Shown piece by piece: positions 16,764 through 26,667 of a stretch of DNA of 64,000 nucleotides (within the stretch, counting starts at the first letter, position 1; each line of letters opens with the position of its first letter). The translations under genes were made by a program, and so were the position numbers. Location: contig NZ_CP019082.1 in NCBI RefSeq assembly GCF_001956985.1, positions 2,666,001-2,730,000 of the forward strand, written 5' to 3'. This stretch comes from Paludisphaera borealis. GTDB taxonomy: Bacteria > Planctomycetota > Planctomycetia > Isosphaerales > Isosphaeraceae. Below the pieces are notes generated by a model, which had not been told where the DNA came from, did no database searches, and saw nothing but the letters and a program-made list of their open reading frames with translations.

Positions 16764-18200
16764 GTGCGCGAGTTTCTGAACACGGCTTTCTACTGGGTCG
16801 TCACCGAGCTGACGACCCTGCTCGGCTTCGGCCTCGCGATTGTCTTCATCGCCCACTTGATCCGCCAGAAGCGGTCGCCGAGCAGTACCCTGGCCTGGCT
16901 GCTGGCCATCGTGCTGATCCCCTACATCGGCGTACCGTTCTACATCCTGTTCGGCGGACGGAAGATGAAGCGGATGGCCGCGCGGAAGCAGCGCGTCTAT
17001 GCGCCGGGGACTCCCAAGAAGGCCGACCTGATCGACTTCGACACCCAGCGGCTGCTCCGATCCTACGGCGTTCCCGAGGAAAGCCAGGGCAATCGCGTCG
17101 AGATCGTCGAGACCGGGGAAGAAGCGTACGCTCGACTCGTCGAGATGATCGAGGGCGCGCAGTCGACCCTCTTCATCATGACCTTCGTCCTGAGCAACGA
17201 CGAGGTCGGCCGCGCGCTGATCGAGATGTTGACCCGAAAGGCCGAGTCGGGCGTGACGGTCCGCCTGCTGATCGACGACGTCGGATCATGGTGGCTGCCC
17301 CGCCGGGCGCTGGCCCCGTTGATCAAGGCCGGCGGCCAAGTGGCGTACTTCATGCCGGTGTTTCACATCCCATTTCGCGGCCGGGCGAACCTCCGCAACC
17401 ACCGCAAGATCGCGGTAGCCGATCACCGGTTGGCCTTCGCCGGCGGCATGAACCTAACGGCGTCGTACATCGGCCCCCTGGCCGACCCCGCGCGGTGGCG
17501 CGACCTGGCGGTCATGGTCGAGGGGCCGACGGTCGACGACCTGGAGTGGCTGTTCTTCTCGGACTGGAAGTTCGCCACCGGAGAAGACCTCGCGATGCAG
17601 TTTCCGCGTCCCCTCGAACCATCCCACAACCACGCGCCGGCGACGCTGTCGCATCGTCCCGGGAACTCCGTCGTGCAGGTCGTGGCCAGCGGTCCGGACG
17701 TTGAGGGCGACCCGCTGTTCGAGTCGTTGCTCTCGCTCGTCTTCTTCGCCCGGGAACGGATCTGGATCCTCACGCCGTATTTCGTCCCCGACGAGATGCT
17801 CGTGCGCGGGCTCGCCCTGGCGGCGCGGCGCGGAGTCGACGTCCGGCTGATCGTCCCCTGGAAGTCGAACCACCCGATCACCGACGTGGCCCGCGAAGGG
17901 TATCTTCGCGAGCTGCACGAGGCGGGCGCGAGCGTCTTGCTTTATCGCCCGACCATGCTCCACGCCAAGGCTGTGATCTTCGACGACAAGCTGGTCGCGA
18001 TCGGCTCGCCTAACATGGACAACCGCAGCCTGTTCTTGAACTACGAGGTGGCCCTGTACATCTTCTCGGCCGAGAGCGTCGGCGAGACCGCGCGGTGGGC
18101 CGAGCGCCTCATGGCGGGCAGCACGGTCTACGAACCCAAGCGAGGGGCGAGCCGCGAGATCGCCGAGAGCGTCTTGCGACTGGTCTCGCCCCTGCTCTGA
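16764..18200 (+). CDS. cls: Cardiolipin synthase (phospholipase D family)
   Basis: Protein of 478 residues. Two N-terminal membrane segments form a PLDc_N region (LLGFGLAIVFIAHLI and LAWLLAIVLIPYIGVPFYILFGG). Two HKD motifs follow: NHRKIAVADHRLAFAGG and HAKAVIFDDKLVAIGS, the latter followed by NMDNRSLFLNYE. This is the standard layout of bacterial cardiolipin synthase A, which joins two phosphatidylglycerols at the membrane. The start is a GTG at 16764, 42 bases after the sugar kinase stop; the ribosome binding site is weak, so the start is less certain. Confidence 0.92.
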   Translation: MREFLNTAFYWVVTELTTLLGFGLAIVFIAHLIRQKRSPSSTLAWLLAIVLIPYIGVPFYILFGGRKMKRMAARKQRVYAPGTPKKADLIDFDTQRLLRSYGVPEESQGNRVEIVETGEEAYARLVEMIEGAQSTLFIMTFVLSNDEVGRALIEMLTRKAESGVTVRLLIDDVGSWWLPRRALAPLIKAGGQVAYFMPVFHIPFRGRANLRNHRKIAVADHRLAFAGGMNLTASYIGPLADPARWRDLAVMVEGPTVDDLEWLFFSDWKFATGEDLAMQFPRPLEPSHNHAPATLSHRPGNSVVQVVASGPDVEGDPLFESLLSLVFFARERIWILTPYFVPDEMLVRGLALAARRGVDVRLIVPWKSNHPITDVAREGYLRELHEAGASVLLYRPTMLHAKAVIFDDKLVAIGSPNMDNRSLFLNYEVALYIFSAESVGETARWAERLMAGSTVYEPKRGASREIAESVLRLVSPLL

Positions 18201-18224
18201 TCGATCGCAGGCTGCCCCGATGCC

Positions 18225-19466
18225 TCAGGCTTCGGTTACGAGGTCTTCGATGCCCTCGGGTTCCTCGTGGATACGCCCACCGTTCTTGCTGGTCAAAAGC
18301 AGCTTCAGCAGCGGCGGGGCGAGGAACGTCGTGACGATCACCATCAGGGTGACGCCGCCGAACATTCCGGCGTCGAAAACCCCCTGGTCGAGCCCCATCT
18401 GGGCGAAGATCAGGCCCACCTCGCCGCGCGGGATCATGCCGACGCCGACGACGCGTTTGTCGCCTCGGAACCAGAACGGCGCATAGCCCGCCGCCAGCTT
18501 GCCGACCACGCCGCAGACGATCAACGCCCCGCCCACGACCAGCGCCCACCGGCTGTCGGAGTCAAGCGGGTTCAGGGCAGACAGATCGACCGAAGCGCCC
18601 ACGGCCACGAAGAACAGTGGGACGAAGAAATGACCGAGAGTCGTGATCCCCTTCTCGATCTCGTGCGCCCGAGGAGTCTTCGCCAGCAGCACCCCGGCGG
18701 CGAACGCGCCGATGATGAGCGCCGAGCCCGACTTTTCGGCCAGCCAAGCCAGGCCCAGGGCCAACGTCAGCGCGAAGATCGTCGGCGTGCCGGGAAGGTT
18801 GATCCGGCTCGCCAGGCGAACGAGCCAGGGCAAGACCAGATGTCCCACGACGAGCGTAACAGCCAGAAAACCGAAAGCCGCTCCGGTGGTCCAGGCGACG
18901 GCCCCGACGCTGACGCTGCCCCCCCCGACCATACCGCCGACGACCGTCAGGATCACCAGGCCGAGGATGTCGTCGATCACCGCCGCGCCGAGTATGATCT
19001 GGCCCTCGACGTCGCGAAGCCGGCCGAGATCCGAGAGCACTCGCGCGGTGATCCCCACGCTCGTCGCGGTCAGGGTCGCCCCCGCCATGATCGACGTCAG
19101 GCCGTCGAGCCCCAGCAGCCGACAGGCGGCGTAGCCCAGCCCGAACGGCAGCACGACGCCGATCACGGCGACCGCCAATGACGTGCCGCCCACACGCATC
19201 ATCGCCCGCAAGTCGGTTTCCAGGCCGATCGCCAGCAGCAGGATCACCACCCCCAGCTCGGAAAGCATGTGGATAGTCTCGACGTGCGGGTCGACCAGGC
19301 CCAGGACCGACCGGCCGACGAGGATTCCCGCGATCAATTCGCCCAGGACTGCCGGCTGGCCGATTCGTTGAGCCAACTCGCCGACGATCTTGGCGGCGAC
19401 CAGCATCACGACCAACATCGCAAACAGTTCGGAGACTTCGAGATGATGCAACGATCCAACTCCCAA
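18225..19466 (-). CDS. Cation:proton antiporter (CPA2/Na+-H+ exchanger family)
   Basis: Integral membrane protein of 413 residues with about 12 hydrophobic segments. Family features are GQPAVLGELIAGILVG near the start, the discontinuous-helix region GAAVIDDILGLVIL with the paired aspartates expected for ion binding, and GMIPRGEVGLIFAQ near the end. It would exchange Na+ or K+ for protons. There is no C-terminal TrkA-N domain, so it is the short form. A TTG at 19466 gives the longest start; another TTG five codons later has a better GGGAG site. Convergent with the cardiolipin synthase gene. Confidence 0.9.
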   Translation of the reverse strand: MGVGSLHHLEVSELFAMLVVMLVAAKIVGELAQRIGQPAVLGELIAGILVGRSVLGLVDPHVETIHMLSELGVVILLLAIGLETDLRAMMRVGGTSLAVAVIGVVLPFGLGYAACRLLGLDGLTSIMAGATLTATSVGITARVLSDLGRLRDVEGQIILGAAVIDDILGLVILTVVGGMVGGGSVSVGAVAWTTGAAFGFLAVTLVVGHLVLPWLVRLASRINLPGTPTIFALTLALGLAWLAEKSGSALIIGAFAAGVLLAKTPRAHEIEKGITTLGHFFVPLFFVAVGASVDLSALNPLDSDSRWALVVGGALIVCGVVGKLAAGYAPFWFRGDKRVVGVGMIPRGEVGLIFAQMGLDQGVFDAGMFGGVTLMVIVTTFLAPPLLKLLLTSKNGGRIHEEPEGIEDLVTEA

Positions 19467-19656
19467 TTCCGGGCCTCACCCGACTCGGGCAGGCAATCCA
19501 ACACGTCATCCGGACTTGCCGATTTCGGTCGCGCCGGTATAGAATCCTGTACCTACGTATTTATTCCGCGACCGGATTATGGACCCAAATCGCCACGAGA
19601 ACCATGCGGACGCAATATCCGCGCCTGGAATTTGTGCGAGACGAGATCAACCTAAG

Positions 19657-21483
19657 ATGAAGAGACGGGACGACATCCGGAACGTGGCAATCATCGCCCA
19701 CGTCGACCATGGCAAAACCACGTTGGTCGACTCGATGCTCCGTCAGTCGGGCCAGTTTCGCGCCTCGCAGCTCGTGGGCGAGCGGATTCTCGACTCCAAC
19801 GACATCGAGCGCGAGCGCGGGATCACGATCCTCGCAAAGAACATCGCGATCAACTACGGCCACTCGAAGATTAACCTGATCGACACGCCGGGTCACGCCG
19901 ACTTCGGCGGCGAGGTCGAGCGGACGCTCCAGATGGCCGACGGCGCGCTCGTGCTGGTCGACGCGTTCGAGGGGCCGATGCCCCAGACCAAGTTCGTGCT
20001 CCGCAAGGCGTTCGAGTGCCACATCAGCCCGATCGTCGTGATCAACAAGGTCGACCGCCCCGACGCGCGGCCCGACGAGGTTCTGAACGAGATCTTCGAC
20101 ACCTTCGTCGAACTCGGTGCCAGCGACGAGCAGTCCGACTTCTCGTACATCTTCGCCTCCGGGCGGAGCGGCTTCGCCTCGAACGACCCGAAGGCCACCG
20201 AGGGGGACATGCGGCCCCTGTTCGATCTGATCCTCGAAAAGGTGCCGGGGCCGGTGGTCGATCCCGACGCGCCGTTCGCGATGCTCTGCACCACGCTCGA
20301 CTTTTCCGAGTACGTCGGCCGGATCGCCATCGGCCGGATCTTCTCCGGGACGGTCCGGCGCGGGCAGCGGGCGAACCTGCTGAAAGCCGGCGGGGTCGTG
20401 GTTCCGGGCTCGATCGACGGCGTCCTGGTGTTCGACAAGCTGGGCCGCGTCGACGTCGAGGAGGCCGAGGCCGGCGACATCGTCGCGATCGTCGGGCTCT
20501 CCACCGTCGAGATCGGCGACACCATCGCCGCGATCGAGCGGACCGATCCCCTGCCCCGCATCGAAGTCGGCGAGCCGACTCTGAGCATGCTGTTCACCGT
20601 CAACGACTCGCCGCTCACCGGCGAGGGCAAATTCCTCACCACTCGCCACCTCAAGGACCGCTTCGATCGCGAGCTGGAATCGAACGTCGCGCTGAGGGTC
20701 GAACCGGCTGAGGACCTCGACGCCTACAAGGTCTCGGGCCGCGGTCTTTTGCATCTCTCGGTGCTGATCGAGACCATGCGCCGCGAAGGGTTCGAACTGG
20801 CCGTCGGAAAGCCCGAGGTCATCGTCAAGAAGATCGACGGCGTCGATCACGAGCCGTACGAGTTCCTGGTGGTCGACGTGCCCCACAGCCACATCGGACC
20901 AGTCATGGAACTGGTCGGCGCGCGTCGCGGCGAAATGAGCAAGATGGACATGAAGGGGGCCTACGCGCACATCGAATTCGCGATCCCCGCGCGTGGCCTC
21001 ATCGGTCTCCGAAACCGGCTCATGAGCGCCACCCAGGGCGAGGCGATCATGCACCACAGCTACCTTGAGTACCGGGTGCTCAGAGGCGACATTCCGTCGC
21101 GCAGCAACGGCGTCATGATCAGCATGGCGCGCGGCCCAGCCGTCGCCTTCTCCCTCGACAACCTCCAGCAGCGCGGGACCATGTTCGTCGCTCCCGGCGA
21201 CGACATCTACGAAGGCATGATCATCGCCGAGAACGCCCGTAGCGATGATATGGTCGTCAACCCCTGCAAGGAGAAGAAGCTGACCAACATGCGGGCCTCG
21301 GGCTCCGACAAGAACGTCCTGCTCAAGCCCCCCCGCGTGCTCACCCTCGAAATCGCCCTCGAGTACATCGAGACCGACGAGCTGGTCGAGATCACCCCCT
21401 CGAAGATCCGACTCCGCAAGAAGGTGCTCAGCGAGGACGGCCGCAAACGCTCCGAGCGGAGCGGCAAGAAGGTCGGCGTCTGA
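19657..21483 (+). CDS. typA: Translational GTPase TypA/BipA
   Basis: Protein of 608 residues, the usual TypA length. The GTPase motifs are AHVDHGKTTLVD (G1), RGITI (G2), DTPGHADF (G3) and NKVDRPDARPDEV (G4). EF-Tu domain 2, EF-G-like domains and the BipA-specific C-terminus follow, with GRGLLHLSVLIETMRREGFE and the family block NMRASGSDKN. It binds the ribosome and aids assembly and stress adaptation. ATG 19657 puts the G1 motif at the family position; the upstream in-frame ATG adds 26 unrelated residues. Confidence 0.97.
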   Translation: MKRRDDIRNVAIIAHVDHGKTTLVDSMLRQSGQFRASQLVGERILDSNDIERERGITILAKNIAINYGHSKINLIDTPGHADFGGEVERTLQMADGALVLVDAFEGPMPQTKFVLRKAFECHISPIVVINKVDRPDARPDEVLNEIFDTFVELGASDEQSDFSYIFASGRSGFASNDPKATEGDMRPLFDLILEKVPGPVVDPDAPFAMLCTTLDFSEYVGRIAIGRIFSGTVRRGQRANLLKAGGVVVPGSIDGVLVFDKLGRVDVEEAEAGDIVAIVGLSTVEIGDTIAAIERTDPLPRIEVGEPTLSMLFTVNDSPLTGEGKFLTTRHLKDRFDRELESNVALRVEPAEDLDAYKVSGRGLLHLSVLIETMRREGFELAVGKPEVIVKKIDGVDHEPYEFLVVDVPHSHIGPVMELVGARRGEMSKMDMKGAYAHIEFAIPARGLIGLRNRLMSATQGEAIMHHSYLEYRVLRGDIPSRSNGVMISMARGPAVAFSLDNLQQRGTMFVAPGDDIYEGMIIAENARSDDMVVNPCKEKKLTNMRASGSDKNVLLKPPRVLTLEIALEYIETDELVEITPSKIRLRKKVLSEDGRKRSERSGKKVGV

Positions 21484-21492
21484 CGGAACCGG

Positions 21493-22017
21493 TCAACCGC
21501 CCGGCGTCTGTTTCTCAGACGCCGGCGGGCAGCCGCGCTGGTTGCGGAGCTTCTGGTAAAAGAGAATTTCGAGGCGGTTGTTGCGCAAGGCGACGCGCGC
21601 CTCGCGGGTCAGTTGCACGCAGGCGGCGAGCATCAGGCTGACGCCGATAATCGCCAAACTCGTCGGCACGGCGATTAAGTAGCCGCCGACGAGCGCGTCG
21701 AGGGCCATCGTCAGGCTGGTGCCGACATACATCGCCATCGCCAAGTACAGCAGCGTGAGGGCGAGCCGGATCAGATCGCTGCGCGTCATCATCCGGTTGA
21801 GCTGGACCGTGACGTGTTCGAGCCGATCGTCGAGGAAGTCGAGCCCTGACGCCCCCCGGCACAGCTCGTCGGCCTCGAGATTGAGCTGGCGGATGCGGTC
21901 GACGACCCGCGACATCCGGTTCGAGGTCGAGATGATCAGCGACCCATTCGCGGTCATGAAGAGTGCGGGGGTGATCATGGCCGAGAGCGTCGTGTACGTG
22001 TCGGGAATCACGGGCAT
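21493..22017 (-). CDS. DUF2721 family membrane protein
   Basis: Protein of 174 residues with three hydrophobic segments: one near the N-terminus (TYTTLSAMITPALFMTANGSLII) and two in the C-terminal half (ALTLLYLAMAMYVGTSLTMAL and LAIIGVSLMLAACVQL). The motif TSNRMSRVVDRIRQL after the first helix is typical of DUF2721. The role of the family is unknown. Its last codons form the hairpin at 21501-21525, shared with the convergent typA gene. Confidence 0.85.
   Translation of the reverse strand: MPVIPDTYTTLSAMITPALFMTANGSLIISTSNRMSRVVDRIRQLNLEADELCRGASGLDFLDDRLEHVTVQLNRMMTRSDLIRLALTLLYLAMAMYVGTSLTMALDALVGGYLIAVPTSLAIIGVSLMLAACVQLTREARVALRNNRLEILFYQKLRNQRGCPPASEKQTPGG
21501..21525. terminator. Bidirectional hairpin between typA and DUF2721 gene
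   Basis: Perfect 10-base arms (CCGGCGTCTG and inverse) around TTTCT, 18 bases past the typA stop. It also overlaps the last codons of the opposing DUF2721 gene, so one structure could serve both transcripts. Confidence 0.6.
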
Positions 22018-22077
22018 GGATCGAAGCTTTCGGGGCTCTGGGCTCGGGACGGGTCACGCTCTCTCGATCGGCCCGGA

Positions 22078-22629
22078 TCAAGGCGAGTGGAGCGCATCCC
22101 AGTCTTCCCTGAGAATGCCATAGTGCTCCATGTCGTGCCAGGTCCCGTCGCGGTAGATCCTCCGCCGCGCCGTGCCTTCATGACGATAGCCGCACTTCTC
22201 GTAAACGCGCCTCATGGCCGGATTGATGGTGTGGCCGTCGATCCGCTGAAGGCCGAGTTGGTCGAAAGCGAACCGGGTGCGAACCCGGACCGCATCCGTC
22301 CCATAGCCCCGCCCTCAGGCTGATTGTTCACCCAGCATCAGACCGCCGAGGGCGCATCGGTTCGTCCAGTGGACCCCGTGCAGCCCGATGAACCCGATGT
22401 GCGTTTCGGACTCGTCGAGAATCGCCCAGTGAAAGTCACGATCGCCCGGCAGCTCGGCCCTGTCGAAGAACGCCTCTTCCTGCTTCCGGGTGAATCCGAA
22501 GTGAAATTTGAGCGCCGCTGTTACGACTGGGTCGTTGAGCCATCGAAGTGCATTCTCAAGATGAAGCGAGCGGTCGAGCGGCGTCAGTCGAACCCGCTCG
22601 CCTTTCCATCCCACGATTGCGACGCTCAT
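22078..22629 (-). pseudogene. GNAT acetyltransferase with an internal TGA
   Basis: The frame from ATG 22629 (GGGAGGAA upstream) runs through a GNAT domain: RLTPLDRSLHLENALRWLND, then ILDESETHIGFIGLHGV and LGGLMLGEQSA. It meets TGA at 22315-22317 exactly in the acetyl-CoA binding loop. The same frame then continues with perfect family sequence: GRGYGTDAVRVRTRFAFDQL, HTINPAMRRVYEKCGYRHEG, ending at 22078. A CGA arginine in place of TGA would restore a 183-residue protein of normal length, so this is one C-to-T change or a base error. The missing arginine belongs to the pyrophosphate-binding loop. The substrate is unknown (RimJ/RimL-like by pattern). Confidence 0.87.
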
Positions 22630-22717
22630 CGTCCGTTCCTCCCGTGAGGTCTCCCCTACTACTGGAGGCGGCCCTCAGCGACGAGGTTCGCGTGCCGTCG
22701 CCAACGGACCTCGGCGG

Positions 22718-23380
22718 TCAGGGATGAGGTTCGCCGGGAGCGGCCTTCTGTGATTCCGAGAGGATTCGCATCCGCTTTCGGAAGACGTACGGAGGTTCGA
22801 ACGGCAGCGGTCCCGCGGCCTTCGCAGCCGCTAGCACCTCGGCGGCCTGCTGCGGGAGCCCATTGTCGCCGTAATGCGTCACCGATTCCTCGGCCAGCCG
22901 CGCCTTGACGATCAAGGTCGAGTAGTTCTTGCCGTTGAGGATCAAGTAGCCGAGCGTACGTTCGTATGAGTCGAGCATGCTTGCCCGGACGAGTTCGACG
23001 GTCGTCGCGGTCGCGAACGCCCCCTGCGCGAAGGCCCTCGCTTCGAGGCCGAACGGCTGATCAAACGGGATGTTGTGCTCGACGTGGCGGGTCTCGGGCG
23101 AGTCGATGCCTAGGATGCGCACGGTTTCCACGTCCCCGCCTGGCCAGCGAATGACAACCGTGTCGCCGTCGTCGACGACGATGATCGAGGGATCGACCGC
23201 CACGGCATGACCATTGGGCCGAACCTGCGGGTTCGAAGTGGGAGTCCCCACGCGCGGCGTTTGCGGCGTCTGGGGCGGCGGGCCGCCCGGGGCTCTCCAG
23301 GCGGTGCCGTGGGCCGCGAGGGCGAGGACGGCGAAAGCCGAAAGCGATGTGACGAGACGCTGCCGAGATCGCAAACCCAT
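22718..23380 (-). CDS. Secreted thermonuclease-like (SNase) protein
   Basis: Protein of 220 residues with a signal-like N-terminus (LVTSLSAFAVLALAAHG), a Pro/Thr-rich linker, and an OB-fold staphylococcal-nuclease domain. The active-site elements are VDDGDTVVIRW, then VRILGIDSPET (Arg and Glu), and SYERTLGYLIL (second Arg). These match the residues that bind calcium and cleave DNA or RNA, so it is probably an active exported nuclease. ATG 23380 was chosen because GGGAG lies just upstream and the signal peptide starts there. Confidence 0.88.
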   Translation of the reverse strand: MGLRSRQRLVTSLSAFAVLALAAHGTAWRAPGGPPPQTPQTPRVGTPTSNPQVRPNGHAVAVDPSIIVVDDGDTVVIRWPGGDVETVRILGIDSPETRHVEHNIPFDQPFGLEARAFAQGAFATATTVELVRASMLDSYERTLGYLILNGKNYSTLIVKARLAEESVTHYGDNGLPQQAAEVLAAAKAAGPLPFEPPYVFRKRMRILSESQKAAPGEPHP

Positions 23381-23417
23381 TCGTGGAGACTCCCTGGGAT
23401 GAGCAGTTTCGTGAGTC

Positions 23418-24260
23418 TTACCGGATGCTCTTCTTGATGAAGCCCAGGCCCTCGCGGCAGAGGCCCGAGGCGTCCGGGAACAGATCGCGCCAGACGCGGG
23501 TGGCGGCGGCGAGGGCCGGCAAGGCCGTGCCGAAGGCTTCAATCGTCATGTAGCCGTCGTAGCCCGACTGCTTGAGGCCGCCGAAGAACGAGTCCCAGTG
23601 GACCTGTCCGGTGCCCGGCGTGCCGCGGTCGTTCTCGGAGATGTGGACGTGGATCGTGTCGGCCGCGCACGAGGCGATCGCCTTGGCCTGGTCCTTCTCC
23701 TCGATGTGCGCGTGGAAGCTGTCGTACATCATCTTGCACGACGGGTGGTTCACCGCCTTGATGAACCGCGAGGTCTGGGCGGCCGTCGTCAGGAAGTAGT
23801 TCTCGAACCGATTCAGGTACTCGATCGCCAGCTTGATCCCCCGAGCCTCCGCCTTCTGGGCGGCCTCTTGGAGGGTCTCGACGCCGTGCTGGAATTCGGT
23901 CTCGGTCGGGCCGGTCCCGGAGAAGACGCCGATGGTCGAGTGCAGCGGACCGCAGAGGATTTCACAACCGAACTGCTGGCCGCATTCGAGGACCCGGTCG
24001 AGGTAAGCGACGGCCGCGGCGCGGATCTTGGCGTCGGGCGAGATCGGGTTGATGTCGGGCCCCATCACGGTCACGGCCGTGGCCGAGAGCCCGAGGCTTT
24101 GCAGCCGCTTGCCGAGCCGGGCGTAGTCTTTCAGATCACTCGTGTTGAAGATCGGGATCTCGACGGCGTCGTAGCCGAGTTCCTTGATCGTGTCGAGGAT
24201 CGCGTCCTGGGCCGCGCTGACGTGGTCGGTCCAGAGCAGCAGGTTCATGCCGATTTTCAT
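23418..24260 (-). CDS. TIM-barrel sugar 3-epimerase-like protein (D-tagatose/D-psicose 3-epimerase family)
   Basis: Protein of 280 residues of the xylose-isomerase-like TIM-barrel superfamily. The start KIGMNLLLWTDHV and the internal LAIEYLNRFENYF match ketose 3-epimerases. Metal-ligand candidates are the Glu in AIEYLNRFE, the Asp in MMYDSFHAH, the His in HVHISENDRGTPG and the late Glu in TIEAFG. It would epimerise a ketose at C3. It is first downstream of the Gfo/Idh/MocA gene, on the same strand, so it probably belongs to one sugar pathway. Hydroxypyruvate isomerase-like activity is an alternative. Confidence 0.83.
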   Translation of the reverse strand: MKIGMNLLLWTDHVSAAQDAILDTIKELGYDAVEIPIFNTSDLKDYARLGKRLQSLGLSATAVTVMGPDINPISPDAKIRAAAVAYLDRVLECGQQFGCEILCGPLHSTIGVFSGTGPTETEFQHGVETLQEAAQKAEARGIKLAIEYLNRFENYFLTTAAQTSRFIKAVNHPSCKMMYDSFHAHIEEKDQAKAIASCAADTIHVHISENDRGTPGTGQVHWDSFFGGLKQSGYDGYMTIEAFGTALPALAAATRVWRDLFPDASGLCREGLGFIKKSIR

Positions 24261-24339
24261 CTTCGTTGATCCTTGATTCGATGCTAGAAAACCGCCGGCC
24301 GGGGAGATCGGCGCGGCGGCGTCTCAGTTCGTCTCGTGT

Positions 24340-25488
24340 TCAAACCGGCACGACCGTCTCCCACTTCTTGTGCTCGGCCGAATCGAGCACCGCGTCACAG
24401 ACGGCCTGCGTGACCAGGGCGTCGCGGAACGTCGGCGCGGTCGAACGCCCCGCGGCGAGATCCGCGAGGAAGTCGGCGACCTGATGCACGAACGTGTGCT
24501 CATAGCCGATCTGAAGGCCCGGCACCCACCAGTTCTTCATGTACGGCATGTCGCCGTCGGTGACGTGGACCGAGTGCCAGCCCCGGATCAGCGAGTCGTC
24601 GGCGTGGTCGAAGAACTCCAGCCGGTGCAGGTCGTGAAGGTCCCACTTGATCGAGGCCTTCTCGCCGTTGATCTCGAAGGTGTAGAGGGCCTTGTGGCCG
24701 CGCGCGTAGCGGGTCGATTCGAACAGGCCGAGCGAGCCGTTGTCGAACCGGCAGAGGAACGCGCACGCGTCGTCGATCCCCACCGGCTCCACCTTGCCGG
24801 TCAGGTTGTGCTTCCGCTCCTTGATGAACGTCTCGGTCATCGCCGAGACCGTGTTGATGGTGCCGTTGAGCCAGAGAGCCGTGTCGATGCAATGGGCCAG
24901 CAGGTCGCCGGTGACGCCCGATCCGGCCGCCGCGGCGTCGAGCCGCCACAGTCCCGCGCCCCCTTGGGGGAGGTCCGACGAGATCGTCCAGTCCTGGAGG
25001 AACTCGGCCCGGTAGTGGAAGATCCGCCCCAGCCGGCCCTCGTCGATCAGTTTCTTGGCCAGCGACACGGCCGGCACGCGACGGTAGTTGTACCAGACCG
25101 TGTTGGCGACGCCGGCCTTCTCGACGGCGTCGACCATCGCCTGCCCCTGCACCAGGTCCATCGCCAGCGGCTTCTCACAGAGGATCGTCTTGCCCGCCTT
25201 GGCTGCCGCGATCGCGATCTCGGCATGCGTGTTGTTGGGCGTGCAAATGTCGACCGCGTCGATATCCTTGCGCTCGATCACCTTCCGCCAGTCGGTCTCG
25301 ACCGACTCGTACCCCCAGTTGTCGGCGAACGCTTGCACGCCGGCCGGGTCGCGACCGCAGACCGCCTTCAGCACCGGCCGGTATTCGAGGTCGAAGAAGT
25401 CGTTCACGCGCTTGTACGCGTTCGAGTGCGTCCGGCCCATGAAGCCGTAACCGATCAATCCGATGTTCAGCGGTTTCTTCTGCGCCAT
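24340..25488 (-). CDS. Gfo/Idh/MocA family oxidoreductase
   Basis: Protein of 382 residues. The Rossmann motif [18 protein letters not shown] is at the start and the family lysine is in [11 protein letters not shown] near residue 98. The alpha/beta C-terminal domain includes [14 protein letters not shown]. No Tat or Sec signal is present, unlike many planctomycete homologues, so it is cytoplasmic. It would oxidise or reduce a sugar or inositol with NAD(P). It sits between two TIM-barrel isomerase-like genes on the same strand, which suggests a dedicated sugar or polyol pathway. Confidence 0.93.
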   Translation of the reverse strand: MAQKKPLNIGLIGYGFMGRTHSNAYKRVNDFFDLEYRPVLKAVCGRDPAGVQAFADNWGYESVETDWRKVIERKDIDAVDICTPNNTHAEIAIAAAKAGKTILCEKPLAMDLVQGQAMVDAVEKAGVANTVWYNYRRVPAVSLAKKLIDEGRLGRIFHYRAEFLQDWTISSDLPQGGAGLWRLDAAAAGSGVTGDLLAHCIDTALWLNGTINTVSAMTETFIKERKHNLTGKVEPVGIDDACAFLCRFDNGSLGLFESTRYARGHKALYTFEINGEKASIKWDLHDLHRLEFFDHADDSLIRGWHSVHVTDGDMPYMKNWWVPGLQIGYEHTFVHQVADFLADLAAGRSTAPTFRDALVTQAVCDAVLDSAEHKKWETVVPV

Positions 25489-25533
25489 GTTCTCACCTAT
25501 TGTTTTTGTTGATCTTCGATCGCGTTGCTTATG

Positions 25534-26592
25534 TTATTCGGTCCAGCCGTGGGCGTCGCGGACGCCGACCATCGCGGCGAGGATGTCGGTCCAAGTCTGG
25601 GGCTCCATCATCACGGCGTTGGGGAACATGCAGCCGTCCCAGCAGATGTGCCGGAACGCCTTGGTGAGCCGTCCCGAGTCGTCGCGGAGCCAGAATCCGG
25701 CGTGGTGTGGGATGTCGAGCTTGCCGTTGGGGTCGTTCGCCAGGCAATGCCGGCCGGTGTGGTCGTGCGAGCCCGAGCCGAAGACGGTGGCGTCGTTCTG
25801 GGCGACGTGGAAATCGAGCGTCCACGGCCGGAGCGCGTCGGTCAGCGTGCGGAGGGCTTCGTCGAGCGTGTGCCGGTCCTTCCAGTCGAAATTCTCGGGA
25901 AGGATGCGGTCCTCCGGAGCGTTCTCGCCGAGCGTGTAGAGCAGCGTGTGGGCCATGTCCGCCTGAAAGCCAACGGTGTCGGGCTCGCCGACGCGCTCCA
26001 GCAGGTCGACCATCCGCTTCCACGAATGCATCCCGGCCCAGCAGATTTCCCCTTCGGCGGCGAGCTTCTCGCCGTGGTCGCGGGCGATCGCGCCGGCCTG
26101 CTTGAAGGTCTCGGCGATCTTCTTCTGATTGCCGATCGGGTCGGCCGACCAGTCGGCGGGGCTGCACGCCGAGTCGATCCGGACCACGCCGTTGGGTCGG
26201 ACGCCCAGCTCGCGGAGCCGCTTGGCAATCCGACAGCCTTTGCGCACCTGTTCGAGGAACTTCTTCCGCCCCTCGCCCTCGTCCATCGCCGACCCGCCGC
26301 CGGTCGGCGGCCAGACCGGCGCGACGACCGAACCGATCGCCAGCCCGCGCTTCGACGCCTTGTCGGCGAGGGTCTTGATCGCGTCGTCGTCGGCGTCGAT
26401 GTCGACGTGGGGGGCGAACAGGAACAGGTCGAAGCCGTCGAACTTGACGCCGTCGAACTCGGCCGCCGCGGTCAGGTCGAGCATCGTGTCGAGCTCGATG
26501 CAGGGATCGCCGCCGTCGCTCCCCTTCCCAACCACGCCCGGCCACGCCGCGTTGTGCAGCTTCGGAAAATTATGTGTATGGCTTGCGGTCAT
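25534..26592 (-). CDS. Sugar phosphate isomerase/epimerase-like TIM-barrel protein
   Basis: Protein of 352 residues similar to xylose-isomerase-like TIM barrels. It begins with a His-rich stretch and [16 protein letters not shown], and contains [21 protein letters not shown] and [16 protein letters not shown]. Metal-binding candidates include [10 protein letters not shown] (Asp/His) and [28 protein letters not shown] 6 bases before ATG 26592 fixes the start; a GTG nine bases upstream overlaps that site. It heads a run of three same-strand genes that look like one sugar pathway. The exact substrate is not readable. Confidence 0.82.
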   Translation of the reverse strand: MTASHTHNFPKLHNAAWPGVVGKGSDGGDPCIELDTMLDLTAAAEFDGVKFDGFDLFLFAPHVDIDADDDAIKTLADKASKRGLAIGSVVAPVWPPTGGGSAMDEGEGRKKFLEQVRKGCRIAKRLRELGVRPNGVVRIDSACSPADWSADPIGNQKKIAETFKQAGAIARDHGEKLAAEGEICWAGMHSWKRMVDLLERVGEPDTVGFQADMAHTLLYTLGENAPEDRILPENFDWKDRHTLDEALRTLTDALRPWTLDFHVAQNDATVFGSGSHDHTGRHCLANDPNGKLDIPHHAGFWLRDDSGRLTKAFRHICWDGCMFPNAVMMEPQTWTDILAAMVGVRDAHGWTE

Positions 26593-26667
26593 CGAATCCA
26601 CCTCGGGTGTCGGGATCGTGAGAGAAGAAATCGGGTACGGCGTCGACGTTGACGCCGGTTGCTTACC

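Noticed and set aside
22315-22317. TGA in the GNAT gene as selenocysteine or programmed readthrough
   Set aside because: The position is an arginine in the family and no selenocysteine element or selenium genes were seen.
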